Positions 1 through 8,510 of a stretch of 64,000 nt of DNA are shown here, piece after piece (the stretch's first letter is position 1; each line of letters opens with the position of its first letter). The stretch covers positions 1 through 64,000 of the forward strand of contig JAHEJM010000004.1 of assembly GCA_024638815.1 (NCBI GenBank), in the 5' to 3' direction. Made by a program: the position numbers and the translations under genes. The notes under the pieces are model-generated. The model had not been told where the DNA came from, made no database searches, and saw only the letters and a program-made list of their open reading frames with translations. Source of the stretch: Acidimicrobiales bacterium (lineage in GTDB: Bacteria; Actinomycetota; Acidimicrobiia; Acidimicrobiales; SZUA-35).

Positions 1-149
1 GTCAGGCAACGTTCGGGGTGTCGACGGCGAGTCAGGAGTGTCGCTGGCAAGGACGCAGGAGCCCCGCTCACTCGTGAGCGTGAGAGGGGCGACGAGGACG
101 CCGTCCAGCGGCGGTCCTGGCCGCCGGAACGTCGCAAAGGTTGCCTGAC
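1..149. repeat. Inverted-repeat-bounded structured segment, identity unknown
   Basis: The ten bases at positions 1-10 (GTCAGGCAAC) are the exact reverse complement of positions 140-149. Just inside, CGTTC (10-14) can pair with GAACG (about 127-131). Further local inverted repeats lie within, for example GCTCAC/GTGAGC near position 70. No open frame here looks coding. The segment could be a structured RNA, a terminator region or a small transposon-derived element with terminal inverted repeats. It touches the window edge, so the left boundary cannot be judged. I do not recognise a known RNA family. Confidence 0.35.
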
Positions 150-195
150 GCGGTACTAGAGACGTTCGTCTTCCGGTCCCGCCGTCGACCGGGTG

Positions 196-537
196 TCAGT
201 ACCGGCTATGGCGGTTGGTCCAGCAGCCCCGGTGCCAGTGGCGACGCAGATCGGAGTCGTCGGGTGGAACCACCACCACATGGCCCAAACCCGGGGGGAT
301 CATGCCGTTGCAGCCCGGGCACCTGTAGGACTTGACGGCATCGGCGGGCTGAATGAACCGGACCTCGGCTCCAGGTACGTCGGACGGGTCGGGTCGGCGG
401 CCGGTCGACCCGGCGACCTTGCTTGTTCCGCCCGGCTTCCTGCCCCGCTTCGACTTCTTCCTGGTCGAGCGCCGCTTGCGGCGCCCGGCCGCCCGAGCGG
501 CTCGCTTTGCTTCCCGAGATCGCTTGCGTGACGGCAT
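196..537 (-). CDS. Small basic protein with a C-terminal zinc-ribbon-like motif
   Basis: A 113-residue protein. Residues 1-50 are dominated by Arg, Lys, Ala, Gly and Ser and look like a disordered nucleic-acid-binding tail. The C-terminal half holds a CPGC motif followed by a HWHRGCW motif, which could form a Cys/His metal site. Short actinobacterial proteins with this CPGC and HWHxxCW layout are commonly present in one copy and are often labelled ATP/GTP-binding without direct proof. It lies 21 nt downstream of the small membrane ORF on the same strand, so the two may be cotranscribed. No strong Shine-Dalgarno sequence precedes the ATG. Molecular function is unknown. Confidence 0.7.
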   Translation of the reverse strand: MPSRKRSREAKRAARAAGRRKRRSTRKKSKRGRKPGGTSKVAGSTGRRPDPSDVPGAEVRFIQPADAVKSYRCPGCNGMIPPGLGHVVVVPPDDSDLRRHWHRGCWTNRHSRY

Positions 538-558
538 GACGAAGGTCTGCTCAGAGTC

Positions 559-669
559 TCAACCGAGCGCGGCCCAGACGATGAGACCGATGACCACCAC
601 GAAGGCGCTGGCCACGAACAGGTAGTCGAACGACGACGCCCTATGCTTTCGATGCGGATCGAATCCCAT
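559..669 (-). CDS. Small single-pass membrane protein
   Basis: A 36-residue ORF starting MGFDPHRKHR, with a short basic N-terminus followed by one hydrophobic helix of about 20 residues (YLFVASAFVVVIGLIVWAAL) ending at the C-terminus. It is the 3' end of a longer open frame, but this ATG places the basic region immediately before the helix, as expected for an inside-positive membrane miniprotein. It is divergent from the cytochrome c gene with only 9 nt between the start codons and sits just upstream of the basic zinc-ribbon gene. No function can be assigned. It is called real mainly because of the helix and its position. Confidence 0.5.
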   Translation of the reverse strand: MGFDPHRKHRASSFDYLFVASAFVVVIGLIVWAALG

Positions 670-678
670 AGGAGCAGT

Positions 679-1092
679 ATGGCTGGACAACCGGGCCCCA
701 CGACACACCGGTCGACGGACGAAGACGTGTTCGATCGATCGGGGGATCGGGCACAACGGTGGTCGTTGTGGCCGGTGGTGGTCGCCGGGGTCGCGTCGGT
801 GCTGCTTACCGGATGCGTCGGCGACGACGTGCCCGAGGTCTCGGCCGAGGACACTGAACTGGTGACCGGCCGGGAGGTCTACGTCCGCAACTGCGTGGCA
901 TGCCACGGCACTGCCGGTCAGGGCGGGACCGGACCGAAGCTGTCCGACGGGGTGGTCATCGAACGGTATCCCGATGTACAGGATCACATCGATGTCATTG
1001 TCAACGGCAGGAATCAGATGCCGGCATATGGGGGCAAGCTCACCGACGAGGAAATCGAGGCCGTCGTCCGCTACAACCGCGAGGTTCTCTAG
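679..1092 (+). CDS. Cytochrome c-type lipoprotein
   Basis: A 137-residue protein with a hydrophobic segment ending in a lipobox (LLTGC, Cys46), so it is probably an extracytoplasmic lipoprotein anchored in the membrane. A single CVACH haem-binding motif (Cys72, Cys75, His76) and a later QMP motif (Met114 as likely axial ligand) define a small class I cytochrome c domain of about 80 residues. The start was chosen at ATG 679 because AGGAG lies at 670-674. An upstream in-frame TTG at 643 would overlap the divergent gene. A role in electron transfer to an oxidase or dehydrogenase is inferred from the family. No partner gene is adjacent. Confidence 0.85.
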   Translation: MAGQPGPTTHRSTDEDVFDRSGDRAQRWSLWPVVVAGVASVLLTGCVGDDVPEVSAEDTELVTGREVYVRNCVACHGTAGQGGTGPKLSDGVVIERYPDVQDHIDVIVNGRNQMPAYGGKLTDEEIEAVVRYNREVL

Positions 1093-1342
1093 CGACCGAA
1101 TGTGGTCCCGGCGCCCGGACGGACGCTGGTCCACGCCGCCACTGTCACAACCCCCGACTACGGTGCTATCAGAGTCCCCGCACCGCTGCCGAGCGGCGGT
1201 CACGGGATGACTTCCCCCGGCAACTGATTTCCGATCCGGCCTCGGCCGGCCCGGACTGTTCCCACCTCCTGTCGTCGGCTCCGACGACCCGAAGCGGGCT
1301 GGGCACGGTATTGGTTCGGTACGGTCGGGGGAGGAGCACATC

Positions 1343-2875
1343 ATGCTCGCCACCGTGGCCACCGCTGTGGTCCAGGGCGTCGACGGTCATTCTGTCACCG
1401 TCGAGGTTCATGTCAGCAACGGCCTGCCCACCTACACCCTCGTCGGTCTGCCTGACGCGTCCTGCCGGGAGTCCCGTGACCGCGTACGGGCCGCGCTGCA
1501 GTCCAGCGGCTATCGCTGGCCCATGCAGCGCATCACCATCAATCTGGCCCCCACCGGGCTGCGCAAACAGGGGGCGGCGCTCGATCTTCCAATTGCACTG
1601 GGCATTCTGGCCGCCTCCGATCAGCTCGATGCCTCCGGCCTTCGTCGGTACGGGGCCGTGGGGGAACTCGGATTGGACGGTTCGATTCGACCCGTACCCG
1701 GCCTGGTGTCGCTGGCCGACGCCATCGACGCCGACGAGGTCCTGGTTCCGATGGACGGCGCCGAACAGGCCGCCGTCGTTCGGCCGGGGGAGGTTCGGGC
1801 CGTGAAGTGCCTGGCCGAGGTCGTCCCGGCCCTGGCCGGCGAGGGCCCATTGCCCGATCTCGTCGCCCCGTCCGAACCGTGCGCCGAACCACGGGCCATC
1901 GACGATCTGTCCGATGTCCGGGGTCAGCCCATGGCCCGGTGGGCACTGGAGATTGCCGCTGCCGGCGGTCACCACATGTTGATGATCGGGCCGCCAGGAG
2001 CGGGCAAGACCATGTTGGCCTCCCGTCTGGTCGGGCTGTTGCCCGACCTTGCGCCGGATGAGGCACTGCTGGCCACCCGGGTCCATTCGGCCGCCGGATT
2101 GACCATTCCCCCCGGTGGGCTGGTTCGCCGACCGCCCTTTCGGGCACCCCACCAGGGAGCGTCATCGGTGGCCATGATCGGTGGGGGATCGGCCGCCATG
2201 CGTCCCGGCGAGATCAGCTGCGCCCACAACGGTGTGCTGTTTCTGGACGAGCTGGGCGAATTCTCGGTCCCCATCCTGGATGCCCTGCGTCAGCCATTGG
2301 AGGAGGGAGTCATTCGGGTCTCCCGCGCAGTCCGGGCGGTGACCCTGCCGGCCCGGTTCCTGCTGGTGGCGGCCATGAACCCCTGCCCCTGCGGCGAGGG
2401 CGGAGCCGCCGGTCTGTGCCGATGTAGCGATGCCGCCCGGGCCCGATACTCCCGCCGATTGTCAGGCCCCTTGCTGGATCGGTTCGACCTTCGGGTGCAT
2501 GTGCGCCCGCCGGCACCGCAGGTGCTGCTGGGCGGCCACGACTCGGAGTCGACGGCCACGGTGGCGGCTCGGGTGGCCTGCGCTCGGGAACGGGCGGTGG
2601 AACGGGGGGTGCGGTGCAATGCCGAGATCCCGGCCTACCGACTCGACGAGCTGGCCCCGTTGTCCGATGAGGCCACGGTCGTGCTCCGGCGCCGGCTCGA
2701 AGCCGGCGATCTTACCGGTCGGGGGTTGCGCCGGGTGCGGACGGTGGCGCGCACCATCGCCGATCTGCAGATGGCCGAGGGGCAGGGCTTCCAGCCGGTG
2801 ATGTCGGCCGAGACGGTGCAGGCCGCCCTGGCTCTGCGCAGTCGGCCTCACGACATGCTGGGGGTGGCGGTATGA
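1343..2875 (+). CDS. comM: YifB/ComM-family Mg-chelatase-like AAA+ ATPase
   Basis: A 510-residue protein with the full family architecture: an N-terminal ChlI-type domain (about 1-170), an AAA+ Mg-chelatase-like core with Walker A GPPGAGKT at residues 216-223 and Walker B LFLDELGEF, and a C-terminal Mg-chelatase domain with a short Cys-containing segment (NPCPCGEGG). ComM is a hexameric helicase that promotes branch migration during natural transformation in some bacteria. In actinobacteria the role is less certain. GGGGGAGGAG lies 7-8 nt before the ATG. It precedes dprA by 52 nt, the usual pairing, but the commonly associated yraN is not present upstream. Confidence 0.92.
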   Translation: MLATVATAVVQGVDGHSVTVEVHVSNGLPTYTLVGLPDASCRESRDRVRAALQSSGYRWPMQRITINLAPTGLRKQGAALDLPIALGILAASDQLDASGLRRYGAVGELGLDGSIRPVPGLVSLADAIDADEVLVPMDGAEQAAVVRPGEVRAVKCLAEVVPALAGEGPLPDLVAPSEPCAEPRAIDDLSDVRGQPMARWALEIAAAGGHHMLMIGPPGAGKTMLASRLVGLLPDLAPDEALLATRVHSAAGLTIPPGGLVRRPPFRAPHQGASSVAMIGGGSAAMRPGEISCAHNGVLFLDELGEFSVPILDALRQPLEEGVIRVSRAVRAVTLPARFLLVAAMNPCPCGEGGAAGLCRCSDAARARYSRRLSGPLLDRFDLRVHVRPPAPQVLLGGHDSESTATVAARVACARERAVERGVRCNAEIPAYRLDELAPLSDEATVVLRRRLEAGDLTGRGLRRVRTVARTIADLQMAEGQGFQPVMSAETVQAALALRSRPHDMLGVAV

Positions 2876-2927
2876 CTGCCCGATGTCTCTCGTTCGAGGT
2901 TGTTGTGCGTGATCGGGGGTGGTTGCG

Positions 2928-4121
2928 ATGACTGCCCCACGTCCGGACGTCGCCGATGTGGAGGCCCGCCTCAGCCTCCTCGCCCTCGATGGCATCGGCC
3001 CATCCCGACTGCGATGGTTGACCGAGTCCACCGATCCGGCTCGGGTTGTCGAGTATCTGCGGGAACGCCGTCTTCCCGCCGTGTGCGGACCACCTCCGCC
3101 CGGCGTCAATCCCGATGTCGTCGAGAACTGGTTCGACACCATCAGGTCCATCGACGGGCCCACCTTGCTCGAAGCCGAGCTGAACAATGGCCACGGCATC
3201 CTCGCCCCACACGATGATCAATGGCCGTTCCATCTCGATCCCGAGCCGCCGGCGCTCGTGTTCTATCGGGGCGATCCAGAGCTTCTTTCCGTCCCATCGG
3301 TCGGTGTTGTCGGCACCCGGCGCTGTACCACGGTAGGGCGAACGGTGGCTCATCAAATCGGCTTCGACCTGGCCCGAGCCGGGGTCGGGGTCATCAGCGG
3401 CCTGGCCCTCGGAGTGGACGCCGCGGCCCATCAGGGTGCCCTCGACGGTGCCGGCCCGGTCATCGGCGTGGTCGGCTCCGGCCTCGATGTGGTGTATCCC
3501 AGTTCCAATCGCACACTGTGGGAGGACGTGGCCGGCCACGGCGTGCTGATCAGTGAGGCACTGGCCGGGACGCGTCCGGAACGCTGGCGTTTTCCTGCTC
3601 GAAACAGGCTCATCGCCGCACTGTCGTCGGGTGTGGTCATCGTCGAGTCACATCGGCGCGGTGGTTCGCTGATCACGGCCGATGAGGCCGCCGACCGTGG
3701 TAAACCGGTGTTCGCAGTTCCCGGATCGGTGTCCAATCCCGCTGCCGACGGTACAAATGGGCTGATCATCGATGGTGCCATCCCCGTTCGATCGGCCTCG
3801 GACCTACTCGACGCCATCGGCCCTGCGGCGGTTGGTGGTACAGAGCCGTTGTTTCGGCCCGAGATCCTCGGCCGTCCCGATCCCCTCGACGGTGATGCCC
3901 TCCGCCATCGCGCTGCGGTCGAAGATCCCCGGGACAACGGGGATCTGTGCCGCCGGATACAGGCCGAGATTGCCGGCGGCCCGTGTCCCATCGATCATCT
4001 CGTCCTGTCCTTGAAGTCGTCGCTGACCGAATTGCTGGCCGCAACCTACCTACTGGTCGCCAGTGGTGATGCCATCTTCGACGGGGGCACCGTGGCGCCG
4101 ATCCCGGCGCCGACACCATAG
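2928..4121 (+). CDS. dprA: DNA-processing protein DprA
   Basis: A 397-residue DprA/Smf protein. An N-terminal SAM-like region (residues 1-70) is followed by the Rossmann-like DprA fold with GTRRCTTVGR, the GLALGVDAAAH signature, the PARNRLIAALS motif and GSLITADEA. A C-terminal winged-helix region follows (about 330-390). The protein binds single-stranded DNA and loads RecA during transformation. GTG 2919 is also in frame, but ATG 2928 is preferred because the G-run at 2915-2919 is then at normal Shine-Dalgarno distance. It lies directly after comM in the same direction and is probably cotranscribed. Confidence 0.92.
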   Translation: MTAPRPDVADVEARLSLLALDGIGPSRLRWLTESTDPARVVEYLRERRLPAVCGPPPPGVNPDVVENWFDTIRSIDGPTLLEAELNNGHGILAPHDDQWPFHLDPEPPALVFYRGDPELLSVPSVGVVGTRRCTTVGRTVAHQIGFDLARAGVGVISGLALGVDAAAHQGALDGAGPVIGVVGSGLDVVYPSSNRTLWEDVAGHGVLISEALAGTRPERWRFPARNRLIAALSSGVVIVESHRRGGSLITADEAADRGKPVFAVPGSVSNPAADGTNGLIIDGAIPVRSASDLLDAIGPAAVGGTEPLFRPEILGRPDPLDGDALRHRAAVEDPRDNGDLCRRIQAEIAGGPCPIDHLVLSLKSSLTELLAATYLLVASGDAIFDGGTVAPIPAPTP

Positions 4122-4669
4122 AAACCCGGCCGCCCTACGGCCTCCTCGCCATCGTGTTGCTCTGTGGACATGAGGCCCGAACCATCACGGAGCGTCAACC
4201 ATGGTCACTCTCGGCGTTCGGCCCGCTACCCTCCTTGGTCGTGACCACCGCCGCCGCTCGAGTCCGCTACCTCCAACTGCTCGGCTTCCGGCCAACAGGT
4301 GAAGATGGCTCCGACACCGATCTTGATCTGACCTCGAACGGGGGCTCTTCCGACCCGCTGCTCGACGGATCCCGCACTTCGATGTCGGATGAATCCACAG
4401 CGCCCTCGAGGAGGATCACTCGGCCGGTGTCGGGCTCGGAGGTCGGGTCGGGTGGGCCGGTGACCGGGTCGGCGGACCCAGGCCCCAGGGTCAACACGGA
4501 TGTCAATGATGCGGCCGGACTGATCGAATCAGCTCAAACTGAGCGATCCTCCTATATTGCTCACGTTGTGTGGCGGAACGCCGACGGAGAGTGGGAACGA
4601 GGGGCACGGGGCGTTGAGCCCGGTCGTGCTCCGACCTCGCATTCGAATCCGTACACCTTGGCGGGCAAC
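4122..4669 (+). other. Long leader before the sigma factor, with a possible promoter
   Basis: This 548-nt stretch separates dprA from the conserved part of the sigma-factor gene. One frame stays open through it in phase with the sigma gene from TTG 4154, but the encoded sequence is low-complexity and has no recognisable domain. A TATATT hexamer at 4553-4558 is a plausible -10 element about 110 nt upstream of GTG 4670, with no good -35 match. I treat the region as mostly noncoding leader. An N-terminally extended sigma factor remains possible. Confidence 0.4.
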
Positions 4670-5446
4670 GTGGCAATTGAAACAGACAACGAGCTTGAGG
4701 CGGTCTGGGGACGGTTCAAGGAGACCGAATCCCAGGAAGACCGAGACGAATTGATCGTCTACTACGCGCCACTGGTCAAATACGTGGCCGGGCGTATCGC
4801 CGCCGGCCTCCCCCAGACGGTGGATCAGTCGGACCTGATCAGCTACGGCATGTTCGGTCTCATCGACGCCATTACCAAGTTCGATCCCGAGCGCGGCTTC
4901 AAGTTCGAGACCTACGCCGTGTCCCGCGTCAAAGGGGCCGTACTCGACGAGCTTCGCTCGATCGACTGGGTTCCCCGTTCGGTGCGATCCAAGGCCAAGG
5001 CGGTGGAACGGGCCATCACCAAGCTGGAAGCGCGGAATCACCGGCCACCAACCGACGAGGAGATCGCCGACGAGCTCGACCTGTCGGCCAAGCAGTTGAC
5101 CAGTATCTATAAACAGATCGGCTCCCTGGGGCTGGTGGCCCTGGACGAGATGCTCTCGGTCAACGGGAGTGAATCGTTGACCTTCGGCGACACCCTGGCC
5201 GACCGCCGGGACGGACCGGGTTTGACCTACGAGCGGGCCGAGGTCCGCCGGTTGTTGGCCCAGGCCATCAACACCATGTCCGAGCGGGAGAAGGTGGTTC
5301 TCACCCTCTACTACTACGAGAACATGACATTGGCCGAAATCGGCCGGGTGCTCGGCGTAACCGAAAGTCGGGTCTGCCAGATCCACACCAAGGCCGTACT
5401 GGGTCTACGATCCCGCATGGAGTCGGCCGAACGGGAGACTGTCTGA
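4670..5446 (+). CDS. whiG: WhiG/FliA-family RNA polymerase sigma factor
   Basis: A 258-residue protein with sigma-70 region 2 (LIVYYAPLVKYVAGRIA and the DLISYGMFGLIDAI segment, about residues 25-90), region 3 (PPTDEEIADELDLS) and region 4 (MSEREKVVLTLYYYENMTL then the helix-turn-helix GRVLGVTESRVCQIH). This is the sigma-28-like WhiG/FliA group, which in streptomycetes directs aerial-hypha sporulation genes and elsewhere motility genes. GTG 4670 gives the normal family length. An upstream TTG at 4154 would add 172 unconserved residues. No flagellar or anti-sigma gene is next to it. It ends before a strong hairpin at 5461-5488. Confidence 0.85.
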   Translation: MAIETDNELEAVWGRFKETESQEDRDELIVYYAPLVKYVAGRIAAGLPQTVDQSDLISYGMFGLIDAITKFDPERGFKFETYAVSRVKGAVLDELRSIDWVPRSVRSKAKAVERAITKLEARNHRPPTDEEIADELDLSAKQLTSIYKQIGSLGLVALDEMLSVNGSESLTFGDTLADRRDGPGLTYERAEVRRLLAQAINTMSEREKVVLTLYYYENMTLAEIGRVLGVTESRVCQIHTKAVLGLRSRMESAERETV

Positions 5447-5460
5447 CCACCGGGTGAGGG

Positions 5461-5488
5461 CCGCCCGTCCGCCACGACGGTCGGGCGG
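5461..5488 (+). terminator. Hairpin terminator after the sigma factor
   Basis: CCGCCCG (5461-5467) pairs with CGGGCGG (5482-5488), and inside it CCG (469-471) pairs with CGG (478-480), giving a GC-rich stem 15 nt after the sigma-factor stop. No U-run follows, so it would be an I-shaped rather than a canonical intrinsic terminator. Confidence 0.5.
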
Positions 5489-5618
5489 AACACGACCCTT
5501 CGACTCGGTTCCTTCCTTGGGTTCGAGTGTGCGCCGCCGGCACTAGACTCGGAGCCGATCGTGCCGTCGGCACCAACACTGTCGTGCTGCGCAATCGAGC
5601 GCAGGATTGGTGCCTGCC

Positions 5619-6221
5619 ATGTTCGTCGTTCCGCCCCGGCTGTTGCCGGCCGTCCTCTTGTCGTTCATCATCGCGGTCACGCCGCCGATGTCGCCCCCGC
5701 CGGTCACGACTGGTGCCGTGGCCCGTGCGTCATCGGTGGCCTCGCAACCGGAACCTCCATCGGTCGCCATCGACGGGCTATGGCAGCCACCGGTCGATGG
5801 CCCCATCGTCGACTATTTCCGAGCCCCGACCCACCGCTACGGCCCCGGCAATCGGGGTCTGGAGTATGGGACCAGGCAAGGGCAGCCGGTGGGGGCGGTG
5901 GCGGCCGGTGTGGTCGTCTTCGCCGGCCAGGTCGGTGGCCGGTTGTTCGTGGTGGTCAGCCACAGCCCCGACCTGCGTTCGACCTACGCCTATCTCCACT
6001 CCATCGCCGTGTCCGAGGGCGAGAGGGTAACCGCGGGGCAACGGCTCGCCGCCGCCGCCCCCGGGTTTCACCTCACTGCTCGGTACCGTGGGCGCTACAT
6101 CGACCCGTTGCCACTGTTCGGCTGGCACTATCGAGTGCGACTGGTGGCACCGGGGACCCGTCCGACATCGGCCCCCCGCCGCGTGGCGGAGGGCGGAATC
6201 CCGCCTCGGCGGGCGCTATAG
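5619..6221 (+). CDS. Exported M23-like protein with a degenerate zinc site
   Basis: A 200-residue protein with an N-terminal signal-like hydrophobic segment (residues 1-22) and an M23/LytM-type beta domain from about residue 55. The fold markers are present ([20 protein letters not shown], [19 protein letters not shown]), but the zinc ligands look lost: the usual HxGxD is NRGLE here, and the terminal HxH region reads GFHLTAR. It is therefore more likely a non-catalytic envelope regulator or binder than an active endopeptidase. An M23 gene directly before rpsB is a conserved actinobacterial arrangement. Start choice is uncertain: GTG 5610 and TTG 5607 are also in frame. Cell-wall location is inferred. 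Confidence 0.75.
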   Translation: MFVVPPRLLPAVLLSFIIAVTPPMSPPPVTTGAVARASSVASQPEPPSVAIDGLWQPPVDGPIVDYFRAPTHRYGPGNRGLEYGTRQGQPVGAVAAGVVVFAGQVGGRLFVVVSHSPDLRSTYAYLHSIAVSEGERVTAGQRLAAAAPGFHLTARYRGRYIDPLPLFGWHYRVRLVAPGTRPTSAPRRVAEGGIPPRRAL

Positions 6222-6222
6222 T
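6217..6222 (+). promoter_or_regulatory. Candidate -10 element for rpsB
   Basis: TATAGT matches the bacterial -10 consensus at five of six positions and overlaps the stop codon of the M23-like gene, about 170 nt before the rpsB start. No good -35 is visible at 17 nt. It would let rpsB-tsf be transcribed independently of the upstream gene. Confidence 0.45.
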
Positions 6223-6391
6223 ACACAACGGCCGAATCGCCCCTTGGCGGCCGGTCGGGGTCCCTGTGGCCCGAAGAGAATTAACCGTCAACGATGTTTC
6301 CGCCCGGCCGAATCCACGGTCTTCCATGTCGGTGGCCTCACGGCCTGCCGACCGGGAGTGCGCCGGGCGTCACTCAACCGGAGGAAATCCT

Positions 6392-7459
6392 GTGACCGCT
6401 GTCGTCACCATGAAGCAAATGCTGGAAGCCGGCGTCCACTTCGGACATCAGACCCGGCGCTGGAACCCCAAGATGAAGCGGTTCATCCACGGCGACCGCA
6501 ACGGGGTCTACATCATCGATCTCGAGGAGACACTTCGACGTATCGAGACCGCCTACGCCTTCGTTCGTGACGAGGTGGCCAACGGCGGCACGGTGTTGTT
6601 CGTGGGCACCAAGAAGCAGGCGCAGGAACCCATCCGGCGTCATGCCCAGTCGGTTGGAATGCCGTTCGTCGATCAGCGCTGGCTGGGTGGAATGCTCACC
6701 AACTATCAAACCATCTCCAAGCGGGTGGGCAAGCTGCTCGAGTACGAGCGCATGCAGGTGGCCGGTGACTTCGAGGAGATGCCGAAGAAGGAGGCGCTCC
6801 GCTACACCCGGGAGCTGGACAAACTCAACCGCAACATCGGCGGTATCAAGACCATGGGCAAGGTGCCCAGCGTGGTCTTCGTGGTCGACACCATCATCGA
6901 GCACATCGCCGTCACCGAGGCCAGGAAGCTGAACATCCCACTTGTGGCCGTGGTCGACACCAACTGCGACCCCGACCTGGTCGACTATCCGATCCCCGGC
7001 AACGACGATGCCATTCGCTCGGCCGAGCTGATGACCCGGGTCATTGCCGAGGCTGTGGCCGAAGGCAAGATCATCGCCGCTCGTCGCACCGGCGTGCCCG
7101 ACTCCCCCCAATCCCGTACTCCCGAACAGGAAGCGGCCTACGCCACCGAGCAGGAGGTTGCCCGGGAGGCAGCGGCCAGGGCGGCCGCCGAGCGCGAAGC
7201 CCGGGTAGCGGCGGCCGTGGTCGAGCAGAAGGCTCAGGCTGAAAGTGCACCCCCGGCCGCTTCCGTCGCCGAACCGGCAGCCACGGCGGACGACCAGTCC
7301 GACACCGCTCCGACCGAGCCGGCGGGTGAGGCGGCCGAGAACGCAGCGGCGTCGGCCGAGGCCGCGGCCGCCGAGCCGGCCCCTACCGCCGACGAGATGC
7401 TCGCCACCGACGAACCGGTGGCCGAGCCGGCAGCAAACGCCCAAGCCACCGAGTCGTAG
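6392..7459 (+). CDS. rpsB: 30S ribosomal protein S2
   Basis: Ribosomal protein S2 of 355 residues. The core (residues 1-240) has the family signatures [42 protein letters not shown] and [21 protein letters not shown] strong Shine-Dalgarno (GGAGGA, 6380-6385) precedes GTG 6392, while the much longer open frame upstream has no family similarity. Beyond residue 240 the protein carries an unusual tail of about 110 residues rich in Ala, Glu and Pro, far beyond the common S2 length. tsf follows after 129 nt in the usual rpsB-tsf order. Confidence 0.97.
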   Translation: MTAVVTMKQMLEAGVHFGHQTRRWNPKMKRFIHGDRNGVYIIDLEETLRRIETAYAFVRDEVANGGTVLFVGTKKQAQEPIRRHAQSVGMPFVDQRWLGGMLTNYQTISKRVGKLLEYERMQVAGDFEEMPKKEALRYTRELDKLNRNIGGIKTMGKVPSVVFVVDTIIEHIAVTEARKLNIPLVAVVDTNCDPDLVDYPIPGNDDAIRSAELMTRVIAEAVAEGKIIAARRTGVPDSPQSRTPEQEAAYATEQEVAREAAARAAAEREARVAAAVVEQKAQAESAPPAASVAEPAATADDQSDTAPTEPAGEAAENAAASAEAAAAEPAPTADEMLATDEPVAEPAANAQATES

Positions 7460-7502
7460 GCGACCGAACCCACCCCGTGGCAACACGGCCGGCTCTGCTT
7501 CG

Positions 7503-7535
7503 CCGAGCGGCGGACCTTTGCTGCGGTTCGCTCGG
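7503..7535 (+). other. Intercistronic hairpin between rpsB and tsf
   Basis: CCGAGCG (7503-7509) is complementary to CGCTCGG (7529-7535), with a 19-nt loop. It lies in the rpsB-tsf gap and has no U-run. It could act as a partial terminator or RNA-stability element that sets the S2/EF-Ts ratio. The role is inferred only from position. Confidence 0.3.
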
Positions 7536-7588
7536 TCCCCTGCAGTCCACAACCGCACGCTTCAACCACGATCGAACGAGGATTCACG

Positions 7589-8365
7589 ATGGCCATCACC
7601 GCCAAAGATGTTCAAGAACTGCGTAAGTCCACCGGCGCCGGCATGATGGACGCCAAGAAGGCCTTGACCGAGGCCGGCGGCGACTTCGACGCCGCAGTCC
7701 AGATCCTTCGGGAGAAGGGCCTGGCCAAGGCCGCCTCCCGGACCGATCGGGACAACAGCGAAGGCCTGGTAGCAGTGGCCCAGGATGACTCGGGGGCCGC
7801 CCTGATCCAGCTCAAGTCCGAGACCGACTTCGCCGCCAAGTCCGATGACTTCATCAAGCTGGCCGACGAACTGGCCGAGCTGGTGCTGGCCGAGGGCCCG
7901 GAGGCGGTGGAGGAGAAGGCCGCCGCCATCGAGGACCTGAAGCTCGTGGTGAAGGAGAACATCGACTTCGGACCGATCGTCCGTTTCGAAAACGCTGAGG
8001 GCGGGGCCATCGATGCCTACCTCCACGCCGGGGGAAAGGCCGGCGTGTTGGTTCAGGGTGAGGGCATCGCTCCCGACTTGTTGCACGAGATCGCCATGCA
8101 TATCGCCTTCGCCAAGCCCACGTACCTTTCCCGGGACGAGGTGCCGGCCGGCGATGTCGAGCGCGAGCGGGCCGCCCTGCTCGAGATAACCAAGAACGAG
8201 GGCAAGCCCGAAGCGGCGTGGGACAAGATCGTCGATGGTCGCCTCAACGCCTGGTTCGGTGAGCGGGTGCTGCTGGAACAAGGACTGTTCGGTGAGAGGG
8301 AGACCGTCGGCTCCAAGATCGGTGGCGGCACCATCACCCGCTTCGTGCTGGCCACGGTCGGCTGA
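7589..8365 (+). CDS. tsf: Elongation factor Ts
   Basis: EF-Ts, 258 residues, the guanine nucleotide exchange factor for EF-Tu. The N-terminal UBA-like module is clear (ITAKDVQELRKSTGAGMMD then AKKALTEAGGDFDAA), followed by the TDRDNSEGLV segment and the core domain signature SETDFAAKSDDF. The C-terminal coiled-coil region and second subdomain are present but somewhat compact. AGGA lies 8-11 nt before the ATG. It is the second gene of the rpsB-tsf-pyrH-frr series. Confidence 0.97.
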   Translation: MAITAKDVQELRKSTGAGMMDAKKALTEAGGDFDAAVQILREKGLAKAASRTDRDNSEGLVAVAQDDSGAALIQLKSETDFAAKSDDFIKLADELAELVLAEGPEAVEEKAAAIEDLKLVVKENIDFGPIVRFENAEGGAIDAYLHAGGKAGVLVQGEGIAPDLLHEIAMHIAFAKPTYLSRDEVPAGDVERERAALLEITKNEGKPEAAWDKIVDGRLNAWFGERVLLEQGLFGERETVGSKIGGGTITRFVLATVG

Positions 8366-8510
8366 ACCGGCACCGAGACCGTTCGCCTGCGGTTCGAACG
8401 CCGAACCGGCGGCGGGAGACCGAGCCTGTCGCCGGGCAGCGATCTGGTAGGGTTGGCCGCCGAGCGCCCCTACTTCGGCGCCCGCACCCGGACCGGAGGA
8501 GGTCGGACTC

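Noticed and set aside
5561-6391. Open frame extending rpsB upstream by 277 codons
   Set aside because: It overlaps the M23-like gene in another frame, lacks S2 similarity, and a strong Shine-Dalgarno marks GTG 6392.
8380-8400. GGTTCGAACGCC near the end of tsf as a possible tRNA T-loop
   Set aside because: No cloverleaf can be formed with flanking sequence.
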